DNA from: an uncultured Erythrobacter sp.
GTDB lineage: Bacteria; Pseudomonadota; Alphaproteobacteria; Sphingomonadales; Sphingomonadaceae
Direction of reading: 5' to 3'
Assembly: GCA_937969505.1 (NCBI GenBank)
Contig: CALBWA010000018.1
Location: 36,144-100,143, forward strand
Length of the DNA: 64,000 nucleotides
Under the pieces are notes generated by a model. That model did no database searches. It had not been told where the DNA came from and was given only the letters and a program-made list of their open reading frames with translations. Positions 1-8,218 of this stretch are shown here, one piece after another. Made by a program: the position numbers and the translations under genes. Every line of letters begins with the position of its first letter. The stretch's first letter is position 1.

Positions 1-151
1 CTTAGCAATGGATGATCGGCCAAACAGCCATGGATTTCGTGAAAACCAGCGTGGCCAAAGCAAGTAAGCCACTCTAAAAACTAGACATATCTCGTTGCTT
101 GTAGCAAGAGCCAACGCCTGTGCGCCGGGATAGCCTGGTGAGGGGGCACCC
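1..151. other. Left edge, no gene assigned
   Basis: No confident gene lies here. One plus-strand frame is open from the left edge to a stop at 65-67 and could be the last 21 codons of a gene starting outside the window, but the peptide is too short to recognise. The stretch must also hold the promoter of the heme oxygenase-phytochrome pair. A G-rich run at about 140-146 could act as a ribosome site for a TTG codon at 152. Confidence 0.3.
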
Positions 152-232
152 TTGCGTTTGCAAATAGACGCGGGAAACAGCCCATTTTGGCGCGCCGGCC
201 ATCGCACTTGGAGGAGCGATAGTATCGAGAAT

Positions 233-811
233 TTGAAGTCCACTACCAGCTTGCGTTCTGCCCTGCGCCAGCAAACCCGCGAAGCTCATGACACCCTGGA
301 TTCGGCCATGCGCGTGACCGGCTGGACAACCATGCAAGATTACGCTGCATTTCTGCGCATCCAGAATGCTGCACGACAGCCGATCGAAGCCTTTTTTGCC
401 AACACCAGCAGCATAATTGATGCTCCTCCGGCACAAACAGGATTGATCGCGCGAGACTTGGCTGAATTGGCCGACCAGTTCCCCGGCCCCACCATCACAT
501 TTTCGCATCGCACTCAACCCTTTGCGCTGCCAGCTCACAGTGATCCGACCGGTGCCTTTTGGGCGATTGCGGGATCCTCGCTTGGTAATCGCGCAATCGC
601 CCGGGACATTGCCACCATTGCAGGAGCAGAAGGCTGGCCGACCCGGTTCTTGAGCGATGAGCGAATGATCCGATACTGGAAGGCATTGCGCCCCAAGCTG
701 GATCAAGCCGCTTCAGATGACACCATAGCTGCCGCTGCAAGTGCAGCGTTGGACGTGTTTAACCACTTTGAGAAAACAGTCCGGATGATGGACGAGAAGA
801 GCCCAGCATGA
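233..811 (+). CDS. bphO: Heme oxygenase, biliverdin-producing
   Basis: Opens heme to biliverdin, releasing Fe and CO; biliverdin is the chromophore of the phytochrome encoded next. The N-terminal helix has the family pattern LRQQTREAHDTLD with the presumed proximal heme ligand His19. A later GSSLGNR segment matches the distal-helix glycine region. About 192 residues, normal for bacterial HO. The frame has no ATG before the catalytic His, so the start must be a rare codon. TTG 233 gives the usual short leader but sits 16-18 nt from its GGAGG; TTG 152 has a better-spaced G-rich site but adds 27 unfamiliar residues. The stop overlaps the next ATG by 4 bp, so the two genes are translationally coupled. 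Confidence 0.85.
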   Translation: MKSTTSLRSALRQQTREAHDTLDSAMRVTGWTTMQDYAAFLRIQNAARQPIEAFFANTSSIIDAPPAQTGLIARDLAELADQFPGPTITFSHRTQPFALPAHSDPTGAFWAIAGSSLGNRAIARDIATIAGAEGWPTRFLSDERMIRYWKALRPKLDQAASDDTIAAAASAALDVFNHFEKTVRMMDEKSPA

Positions 812-3363
812 GTTACGGTGCCAAAACCTACACTTTGAACGATTGCGATCGTGAACCCATCCACCAGATCGGCGAGATACAGCCGTTCGGTGCCTTGATT
901 GCCGTCAGCGCAGATTGGGTAGTTGCCCATTGCTCGGCCAATTGCGCCCATATTCTGGGTGTGGAGGACAATCCTTCGATTGGCCAACCGCTGAAGAGCT
1001 ATTTCAGCCCACAAGCGATTGATCGTCTCAGTCAGGCAATTGGAAAGTTGGACCGCGATGACGCGATAGAGCGCCTTTTTTCCGTCAGCCTACGCAAAGA
1101 CTGCGGAGACTATGACGTGTCCGTGCATCAGAGCGGCGCACTGACGCTCATCGAGTTTGAACCACACGCGACCAAGGATTACGCCGACCATATTTCACTG
1201 ATTGGCCCATTGATGGCGCAGCTGGAGCCGATCCGGACGATCCCCGATCTATGCGACAAGGCAGCGATGCTGATGCGCGGCATTCTGGGCTATGACCGTG
1301 TCATGGTCTACCGCTTCCACCCCGATGAAAGCGGAGAAGTCATTGCCGAAGCCCGCGGCGATGATATCGATTCCTTCTTGGGCCTGCGTTATCCTCAAGC
1401 TGATATTCCGCAGCAGGCCCGCGCCCTGTACCTGCGCAGTCCCTTCCGCATCATCAGCGATATTCACGGAGAGCGCGTACCGATCGAGCCACAAACCTCG
1501 CTCAATGGGGATCCACTCGATCTGTCACTGAGCATGTTGCGTGCGCATTCCAAGGTTCACCTGGAATACATGAACAATATGGGTGTTGAGGCGTCGCTTT
1601 CGATCTCGCTTTCTGTAAAGGGAAAGCTCTGGGGCATGTTTGCATGCCACCATTACCAGCCTCGGAACATTCCCTATTCGCTGCGCACAGTCGCCGAATT
1701 GTTTTCGCAAATGTTTTCGCTTTTGCTTGACCGCTCCCTCATCAGCCAAGTCGAGAAACTGCGTGCTCAGGGTCGCAAGATTCACGAAAAACTGATGGTA
1801 CGACTGGCCGAGGGCACTTCGATGCTCGACAATCTTCCGCAGGTCGAAGACGTGCTGGCCGACATCATCCCTCATGACGGGGCCTCGGTTTATGTCGGCG
1901 GTGTGTACCGCGCCAATGGCTCTGCCCCTACGGCTGAAGAGTTCGAAGCCTTGCTGCCAGCGCTGAATGGCGCACCGGTCAGCACAATCATCGCCATGGA
2001 TGCGCTCGGGCAGCAACTTAAGTCAGGCAAGCAATTTGTTGATCGCGCAGCAGGCGCATTGATCATTCCGATCTCGCGCACCCCGCGTGACTTTCTGGTG
2101 CTGTGGCGCAAGGAAGTGCGGAGGAGCGTCGTTTGGGCAGGCAATCCGGTCAAGACGATTGAACAGGCTCAGGCCGGGGGCAAAATTTCGCCACGGACGA
2201 GCTTTGCCGCATGGGAAGAAAGCGTCACTGGGCGCAGCACCCCATGGGCCGAGGAAGAACAGGAAATCGCAGAAAGCCTGCGCATAACACTGCTCGAAGT
2301 GGTTTTGCGGCTGACCGATGTTGCTGTTCAGGAACGCGCCAAGGCGCAGGAACAGCAAGAATTGCTGATTGCCGAGCTCAACCATCGGGTTCGCAACATT
2401 CTCAACCTGATCCGCAGCCTGATCGATCAATCCAAGCACGAGGCGACTGATATTCCGACCTTTACCGAGATTGTCGGTGGCCGGATCAGCGCTCTTGCCA
2501 CTGCACATGACAATATTACCCGTGAAAACTGGGCTCCTGCATCAGTTTATTCGCTGGTGGAGGCCGAAGTTGCCGCCTATCTTCAGCAGAAGAAGGACCG
2601 GCTCAGGATCAGCGGCGATGATGTGCTGATTTCGCCCGAAGCTTACACGGTCCTTGCTCTGGTGATTCACGAAATGACCACAAATTCTGCGAAATATGGC
2701 AGCTTGTGTGACCGTCGCGGGCATCTGGAAATTGACCTGGCGCGCGACAGCGATGGCGATCTGAGCATTCTTTGGAACGAGATTGGTGGTCCTGCGGTCA
2801 AGGAACCCACCCGTCGCGGTTTTGGCTCCACGATCATCGAGCGATCAATCCCGTTCGAACTCAAGGGATATTCAAAGGTCGATTACAATCGCGATGGGCT
2901 GCAAGCCAAATTTGTCATCCCCTCGACCTATATCAGTACACCGACCGGAGAAGCGGCTGCGAATTCGCCAGGAAACCGATCACAGCGCAATCAAACCACC
3001 CATAGCCTCGGCGATGTACCCGGAAACATTCTGGTGGTGGAAGATAGCATCATTATCGCCATGGATACCGAAGATTGCCTAAAGACGTTGGGCGTCAAGA
3101 CAGTCAATTTGGCAGCAAGCGTCGCTGGTGCGATGGAAGTGCTGGGCAAATCACCGCCCAATTTCGCAATTGTAGACTACAATCTCGGGTCAGAAACCAG
3201 CGATCCAATCCTAAAAGAGTTGAATACGCTGGGCATCCCCTATGTGCTGGCGACCGGCTATGGCGAGATGGCGGACAAACTTGAAAATGGCTCGGGCATC
3301 GGCGTTTTGCGCAAGCCTTACAGCAAGGACGATATCGAGCGTGTCATCGCTGCACCGGCCTAG
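808..3363 (+). CDS. bphP: Bacteriophytochrome HWE histidine kinase with C-terminal receiver
   Basis: Red/far-red photoreceptor. Order: short PAS with the biliverdin-attaching Cys13 (CDREPIH), GAF with PQADIP and the SKVHLEYMNNMGV and FACHH histidine motifs, PHY with a PRTSF tongue motif and WAG, then an HWE/HisKA_2 kinase (phospho-acceptor His526 in LNHRVRNIL, N-box His in IHEMTTNSAKYG, WNE in the G-box), then a receiver domain (phospho-acceptor Asp790 in IVDYNLG, conserved Lys in LRKPY). 851 residues. Canonical Cys and pocket residues indicate a working biliverdin phytochrome. Coupled to the upstream heme oxygenase. The attached receiver has no output domain and no separate response regulator is adjacent, so the signalling target is unknown. 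Confidence 0.95.
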   Translation: MSYGAKTYTLNDCDREPIHQIGEIQPFGALIAVSADWVVAHCSANCAHILGVEDNPSIGQPLKSYFSPQAIDRLSQAIGKLDRDDAIERLFSVSLRKDCGDYDVSVHQSGALTLIEFEPHATKDYADHISLIGPLMAQLEPIRTIPDLCDKAAMLMRGILGYDRVMVYRFHPDESGEVIAEARGDDIDSFLGLRYPQADIPQQARALYLRSPFRIISDIHGERVPIEPQTSLNGDPLDLSLSMLRAHSKVHLEYMNNMGVEASLSISLSVKGKLWGMFACHHYQPRNIPYSLRTVAELFSQMFSLLLDRSLISQVEKLRAQGRKIHEKLMVRLAEGTSMLDNLPQVEDVLADIIPHDGASVYVGGVYRANGSAPTAEEFEALLPALNGAPVSTIIAMDALGQQLKSGKQFVDRAAGALIIPISRTPRDFLVLWRKEVRRSVVWAGNPVKTIEQAQAGGKISPRTSFAAWEESVTGRSTPWAEEEQEIAESLRITLLEVVLRLTDVAVQERAKAQEQQELLIAELNHRVRNILNLIRSLIDQSKHEATDIPTFTEIVGGRISALATAHDNITRENWAPASVYSLVEAEVAAYLQQKKDRLRISGDDVLISPEAYTVLALVIHEMTTNSAKYGSLCDRRGHLEIDLARDSDGDLSILWNEIGGPAVKEPTRRGFGSTIIERSIPFELKGYSKVDYNRDGLQAKFVIPSTYISTPTGEAAANSPGNRSQRNQTTHSLGDVPGNILVVEDSIIIAMDTEDCLKTLGVKTVNLAASVAGAMEVLGKSPPNFAIVDYNLGSETSDPILKELNTLGIPYVLATGYGEMADKLENGSGIGVLRKPYSKDDIERVIAAPA

Positions 3364-3373
3364 AGGCTGTTAC

Positions 3374-4423
3374 TTACTGATTGGACGCGCCATCAAGCTT
3401 GCCAACGGCCTGGGCGGCGGCCTTGGACATGACCAGCACATCGTCTCCGTCGACGATGATACATAAGCCTTCGATGCCGATTGCAGAGACGCGGGCCGTG
3501 TCACTTATCACCAATGTGTCTGCGCAATCGACCAACTCATGGGCCACAGCCTTAGGGTGGGCTTCGCAATTGTTACCCTGCGCATCGCGGGGCAGTGCGT
3601 CATGCACGGCATCCCAATTGCCAATGTCCGACCAACCCATGGTAACTGGTACGACAGCTGCCCGCGCGGTGTTTTCCATCACTGCATAGTCAATCGATTC
3701 GCCTTTGATGGCGGAGAAATGACCAGCTTGGGGATGAAAGCAGGCCCCGTCATTTCTACCTTCGGCAACCGATGCCATGACCAGCGCATGCATGTCCGGG
3801 CGATAGTGTGCCAGCTCGTCAAGGAAAGCGCCCGCCCTCAAAGCGAAAATGCCGCCATTCCAGAAATAACCGCCGTCAGCCAGAAAGCCCTCGGCAGTTT
3901 GCCGGTCGGGCTTCTCGACAAAGTGGCTTACTTCGTATCCGCCCTCTAGCGCCCCAGCCCGCCGGATATAGCCATAACCCGTCTCAGGCTTGATCGCAGC
4001 GATCCCAAAGGAAACCATCCAGTTGTCCTGCGCCAGCTTCGCTGCATCGGCTGCTGCCTGCTGAAACGCCTCGGTGTCAGAGATATGATGGTCGCTTGGG
4101 CAAACCAGCATGACAGCTTGATCATCCAGGCGCGCAGCAGCTAACGCGATGGCAGGGGCCGTGTTGCGTGCAGCCGGTTCCACGATGACCTGATGGGGTC
4201 GACCCTGATCGATCTGGCTGTTGATCAGCGGCACATGCGCCTGGCCAGCGACGATCACGGGGTCAGCAAACTGTGCGGGATCACTGCACCGCGCGAGCGT
4301 TTGCTCGAAAAGGCTGCTGCCGCCAATCAGATCAATGAAGGGCTTTGGCCGGTGTTTGCGGCTGCGGGGCCACAGACGGGTGCCGCTGCCGCCACACAAA
4401 ATTACTGGTGTGATCAAGCTCAT
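3374..4423 (-). CDS. manC: Mannose-1-phosphate guanylyltransferase
   Basis: Makes GDP-mannose from GTP and mannose-1-phosphate for polysaccharides. The N-terminal nucleotidyltransferase signature LCGGSGTRLWPRSR followed by RPKPF is at residues 9-29, and VEKP and a GWSDIGNWD motif follow. 349 residues: this is the single-domain form without the C-terminal phosphomannose isomerase domain of bifunctional enzymes. The ATG at 4423 begins MSLITPVILCGG; upstream codons in the frame do not look like protein. Same strand as and 52 bp downstream of the TonB-like gene. Its end faces the phytochrome gene 10 bp away. Confidence 0.92.
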   Translation of the reverse strand: MSLITPVILCGGSGTRLWPRSRKHRPKPFIDLIGGSSLFEQTLARCSDPAQFADPVIVAGQAHVPLINSQIDQGRPHQVIVEPAARNTAPAIALAAARLDDQAVMLVCPSDHHISDTEAFQQAAADAAKLAQDNWMVSFGIAAIKPETGYGYIRRAGALEGGYEVSHFVEKPDRQTAEGFLADGGYFWNGGIFALRAGAFLDELAHYRPDMHALVMASVAEGRNDGACFHPQAGHFSAIKGESIDYAVMENTARAAVVPVTMGWSDIGNWDAVHDALPRDAQGNNCEAHPKAVAHELVDCADTLVISDTARVSAIGIEGLCIIVDGDDVLVMSKAAAQAVGKLDGASNQ

Positions 4424-4475
4424 GTAAGATGTCCCATGCGTTGCACCTAAGCCGGCTGTCGCCGGCAACAGGCGG

Positions 4476-5198
4476 TCAATTGAAGAAGTCTTGCTTGTAA
4501 TAGAAAGTCGCTGCGACCGGATTGCCTCTATTATCAAGCGCGGGACGGAAACGCACCTGTTGCAGCGCCAAATTGCACACAGTGCGATCAGTTTCCGGAA
4601 ACGGGCTGGCACGGTATATGCTGCAGCTGGTTGGCAATCCTTCTGCGCTGACATTGAGCCGCACAATTACAGACTTGCCAATCCGCGCTTCGCGTCCACC
4701 GGGCGGGACGGGAAAGGCACTGGCATCGGTTATGGTCCGGACAAGTTCTGGTTTGCGCGCAACACCTCCGCCGGTTCCAGTGCCCGATTGACCGCTGCCA
4801 GTACCCACTCCCGTTCCAGCCGAGCCGGTTCCATCGCCACTTTGCTGCGCGCCTGCGCGGTCCTGCAACCCGTCCGACGATGCGGGCGGACGCGCGATTT
4901 TCGGCTTGACCTCCACCTTCGGTGAGGGCGCGGTGACCGGCCGCGGCACAGCCTTCTCGCCTGCATCTCCTGCCGCACCTTCATCCGGTTCCGGCTGCGC
5001 ATCGGGAGGCGGGTCATCCGGTGGGGCAGTGACCGTAACAGTAAAAGCTGAAACGACTGTACGTTGAACATTGGCCGTCATGTCCGGGGCAAAGGCCAAC
5101 GCCAATCCATAAAGCGCGGCGATATGCAGCGCGAATATCGCTGCAATCACCGGCAGTCGGGGGCGTTTGCGACGCTTAAGGAATCCGCGATCATTCAC
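4476..5198 (-). CDS. TonB-like energy transducer with Gly-rich linker
   Basis: Likely inner-membrane anchored periplasmic protein. A basic N-terminus (KRRKRPR) precedes one transmembrane helix at about residues 16-37, then a Pro-rich segment, a Gly/Thr/Ser-rich low-complexity linker (about 120-150) and a C-terminal TonB-type domain (SVIVRLNVSAEG and VRFRPALD). Two cysteines in the C-terminal domain could form a disulfide. GTG start at 5198 (MNDRGFLKRRK). 240 residues, in the range of TonB paralogues. No exbB/exbD lies beside it. Whether it energises either TonB receptor of this window cannot be seen. Confidence 0.75.
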   Translation of the reverse strand: MNDRGFLKRRKRPRLPVIAAIFALHIAALYGLALAFAPDMTANVQRTVVSAFTVTVTAPPDDPPPDAQPEPDEGAAGDAGEKAVPRPVTAPSPKVEVKPKIARPPASSDGLQDRAGAQQSGDGTGSAGTGVGTGSGQSGTGTGGGVARKPELVRTITDASAFPVPPGGREARIGKSVIVRLNVSAEGLPTSCSIYRASPFPETDRTVCNLALQQVRFRPALDNRGNPVAATFYYKQDFFN

Positions 5199-5295
5199 CT
5201 TGAAACCGCCCGCAACCCTTTCGTCGTGCTGGTTAATTGGACTGGCTGCGCCCGTTTAGCCGAGCCACTGTCTATAATCCATAACGAAGGGAAAA

Positions 5296-8133
5296 ATGAT
5301 GCAACAGCTTTCGATGAAGGAACCGTTCTCAGCAGTTGAACAACCCGGTGAAGGGCGCAATATCTGGGTCGCGCTTATCGGCGCTGTGCTGTTTGGTGTC
5401 CTGGCGACGGCAAGCATTCTGGTTTCCCGGTTTGACGGCCCGATTGCATCGGTCTGGTTGCCCAATGCTGTTGCGGTTGCGCTTCTGCTCCGTGCCCGAC
5501 TGAGCAACGAACTGCCTTTCTATGCGGCGATCTTTCTGATGAGCGCATCGGTTAACATCATGCTTGATTTCGTCAGTTTCCCGGCTGTTGTTTTTGCAGC
5601 GGCCAACACAGTCGAGATCGCGATTGCAACTATCCTGACGCGCAAATTGTGCGGCCGTGATATCGATATGGAATCGATGATTGATCTAACCAGATTGATC
5701 ATTGCTGCCGGAATTGTCGCTCCGGCCGCCTCGGCATCCATTGCGCTGATTGGTCTTATGGACAACCCTGTTGGACCATTCGATGCCTGGGTCGCCTGGT
5801 TCGTAGTTGACGGCATGGGGATGATTGTGATCGTGCCCCTGATGCTCCTGTTTGCCAGTTCAATCGCAACCAAGGACAAATATACCGGCCCGCAGCTGAG
5901 TAAGAACGTTTTCATCATGATCGCCGGGATCGCTGCGACCTTTCTGGTGTTCTACCAATCCAGCTTCCCGCTGTTGTTCATGGTCCCACCCTTGGTTCTG
6001 TTGTGCGCCTTCCGGCTGGGCAGCCTGGGCACGGCGATTTTTGTCCTGTCTGTGGCCATTATCGCCTCGGTCATGACCTGGTTCGGGACCGGTCCGCTCA
6101 ACCTCATGTCCGGGTCCATGCAGACGCGCATGCTGGTGATGCAAGGTTTTGTTGCAGCCAGCTTTCTGACAGGACTGCCCGTTGCCGCGATTCTGGCCGG
6201 GCGCGAGCGGATCACCGAAGAACTGTCCGCCAGCGAGCGACAGCTAGCTCTTTTGGCTGACAACATCACCGATGCCGTGTTGCGCTACGATCTCTCCGGC
6301 ATCTGCACTTATGCCTCTCCATCGGTTGCCGATGTTTTGGGAGAACGTGAGGAGACTTTTGTTGGCAATCGGGCAACTGCGCGAATGCATCCCGACGCGC
6401 GCGAGAAGATTGCCAGTGCCGAAGGACGTCTTCTCAACGGCGAAAGTGAAAAAGAGCGCTTCACCTACCGTCGCTTTATCGATGCCGAGGATGGTAGTCC
6501 CGTCTATATCGAAGCCGAATGCGCTATTGCCCGCTCTACCGAAACGGGCGAGGCCGAGGGAATCGTTGTTTCCGCACGCGACGTGACCGAACGCACCGAG
6601 CTGGAACTGCAGCTGATCCGGGCACGGCGCCATGCTGAAAATGCCGCCCGCGCCAAATCCGAATTCCTTGCAAATATGAGTCACGAAATCAGAACACCGA
6701 TGAACGGCGTCCTCGGCTTTGCAGAGCTGATGTTGCAGAGTGAGCTGGACACCGAACAACAACGCCATGCGGAGCTGATCGTACAATCGGGCCGTTCGAT
6801 GATGCTGCTGCTCAATGACATTCTGGACCTGTCGAAGATAGAAGCTGGCCAAATCAGTATCGACAACCGACCAGTTGATCTGAATGCTTTGGTGGATGAG
6901 TGCGCAGCATTGCATCGCGCCAGTGCGGAGAAGAAGAACATCGAGCTGACGTTTATCGGCGAAGATGATCCGATTTGGGCCCAGACCGATGGTTTGCGGC
7001 TACGACAGATCATTCTCAACCTGGTTGGTAACGCAGTGAAATTCACCGAGCGCGGTGAAATCACCGTTCGTTTCAGCACCCATGGTGACCAGATCACGAT
7101 ATCGGTGAAGGACACCGGTATCGGCATATCGGAAGACAGGCTTGATCGGATCTTCAATCCGTTTGAGCAGGGTGAAAACGATACGGCGCGACGCTATGGC
7201 GGGACAGGTTTGGGGCTCTCAATCAGCCGTCAGTTGGCTGAATTGCTAGGCGGCTTCATTGATGTTGAATCCCGCCCTGGCCACGGTACATGCTTTACCC
7301 TCAGCCTACCTCTGGTGGAGGCATCTCATGGAGCCTTTGCCGAGGATGAACCCAAATTGGCCGAGCCACAGAGCCTGCCACAGGCTGCGCGTATTCTGCT
7401 GGCGGAAGACCATGATGTAAATCGCCTGCTGGTCACCGCCATGCTCGAACGGTGCGACCAGAAAGTGAGCATTGCCCGCGATGGCAATGAAGCGGTCACA
7501 ATGATCCTGGATTCTTTCCAGCGTGAAGAGCCATATGATCTGGTGCTCATGGATGTGCAAATGCCGGGTTGCGATGGCTATGCCGCAACGCGTGCCATCC
7601 GCGCCGAAGGTATCAAGCCGGAAGTTCTTCCGATCATTGCGCTGACGGCCAATGCCTTTCCCGAAGACATTGCTGCTGCCCGCGATGCCGGGATGCAGGC
7701 TCATCTGTCGAAACCGCTCGCTTTCTCCAGCCTGGTAACAGCCCTGCAACGCTGGCTGCCGACCAAAATCATAGAGGATGACGGCCGACTTTACACCGAA
7801 GCGCGCGGCAAGACGGAACCTCATGATGGCGCGGTCTATGAATTTGACGCCAGGGCCGGGAAGACCGCCCATTCGCCTGCCCTGATCGAACGCTGGCAAG
7901 AACGCCGTCGCGAGGCTCTTGAGGCGGTCGACGCAGCGGTGCGCCAAGGCAGCCTGACCGGTTGCGAAGGCGATGATCTGGCACGGCTTGTTCACAAGCT
8001 CGCCGGAACCGCTGGGATGTTTGGTGAAGAGGAACTGGGTGATCGTGCAGCTGCCTTCGAACGGGCGCTGCGATCAGAGGTTGACGAGGAGGTTCGAACG
8101 CAATTGGCCATGGACCTGCTCAAGGCGGCATAG
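5296..8133 (+). CDS. MASE1 hybrid sensor histidine kinase (PAS-HisKA-HATPase-REC-HPt)
   Basis: Membrane sensor kinase carrying a whole phosphorelay. An N-terminal MASE1-like region with about eight hydrophobic helices (residues 15-310) is followed by a PAS domain (about 320-430), HisKA with His463 in NMSHEIRTPMNG, HATPase with LVGNAVKFTE, DTGIGIS and GGTGLGLS, a receiver with Asp753 in LMDVQMPGCDGY and Lys in LSKPL, and a C-terminal HPt with His900 in LVHKLAGTAGMFG. 945 residues. ATG 5296 follows an AAGGGA ribosome site. No response regulator is adjacent. MASE1 domains are integral-membrane sensors of mostly unknown ligand; the signal here is unknown. Confidence 0.93.
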   Translation: MMQQLSMKEPFSAVEQPGEGRNIWVALIGAVLFGVLATASILVSRFDGPIASVWLPNAVAVALLLRARLSNELPFYAAIFLMSASVNIMLDFVSFPAVVFAAANTVEIAIATILTRKLCGRDIDMESMIDLTRLIIAAGIVAPAASASIALIGLMDNPVGPFDAWVAWFVVDGMGMIVIVPLMLLFASSIATKDKYTGPQLSKNVFIMIAGIAATFLVFYQSSFPLLFMVPPLVLLCAFRLGSLGTAIFVLSVAIIASVMTWFGTGPLNLMSGSMQTRMLVMQGFVAASFLTGLPVAAILAGRERITEELSASERQLALLADNITDAVLRYDLSGICTYASPSVADVLGEREETFVGNRATARMHPDAREKIASAEGRLLNGESEKERFTYRRFIDAEDGSPVYIEAECAIARSTETGEAEGIVVSARDVTERTELELQLIRARRHAENAARAKSEFLANMSHEIRTPMNGVLGFAELMLQSELDTEQQRHAELIVQSGRSMMLLLNDILDLSKIEAGQISIDNRPVDLNALVDECAALHRASAEKKNIELTFIGEDDPIWAQTDGLRLRQIILNLVGNAVKFTERGEITVRFSTHGDQITISVKDTGIGISEDRLDRIFNPFEQGENDTARRYGGTGLGLSISRQLAELLGGFIDVESRPGHGTCFTLSLPLVEASHGAFAEDEPKLAEPQSLPQAARILLAEDHDVNRLLVTAMLERCDQKVSIARDGNEAVTMILDSFQREEPYDLVLMDVQMPGCDGYAATRAIRAEGIKPEVLPIIALTANAFPEDIAAARDAGMQAHLSKPLAFSSLVTALQRWLPTKIIEDDGRLYTEARGKTEPHDGAVYEFDARAGKTAHSPALIERWQERRREALEAVDAAVRQGSLTGCEGDDLARLVHKLAGTAGMFGEEELGDRAAAFERALRSEVDEEVRTQLAMDLLKAA

Positions 8134-8148
8134 CCTGATGATCGCAGC

Positions 8149-8186
8149 AAAAAAGAAAACGGCGGACGTCCCGAAGGATGCCCGCC
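8149..8186 (-). terminator. Rho-independent terminator of the TonB receptor gene
   Basis: Arms 8161-8171 and 8176-8186 (GGCGGACGTCC and GGATGCCCGCC) pair with one mismatch and one G-T around a 4-nt CGAA loop. The A-rich run at 8149-8159 gives a U-tract when read on the minus strand, just past the receptor stop at 8219. It also lies in the gap between two convergent genes. Confidence 0.8.
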
Positions 8187-8218
8187 GCTTGCTGTGTCCG
8201 GTAAAGGATCAATCCGGC

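Noticed and set aside
1..67. Open frame to the left edge ending at 65-67
   Set aside because: Only about 21 codons are visible, too few to call a gene or product.
4451..4466. GCCGGC-N4-GCCGGC hairpin between the TonB-like gene and manC
   Set aside because: Only 6 bp of stem and no T-run on either strand, so a terminator could not be supported.
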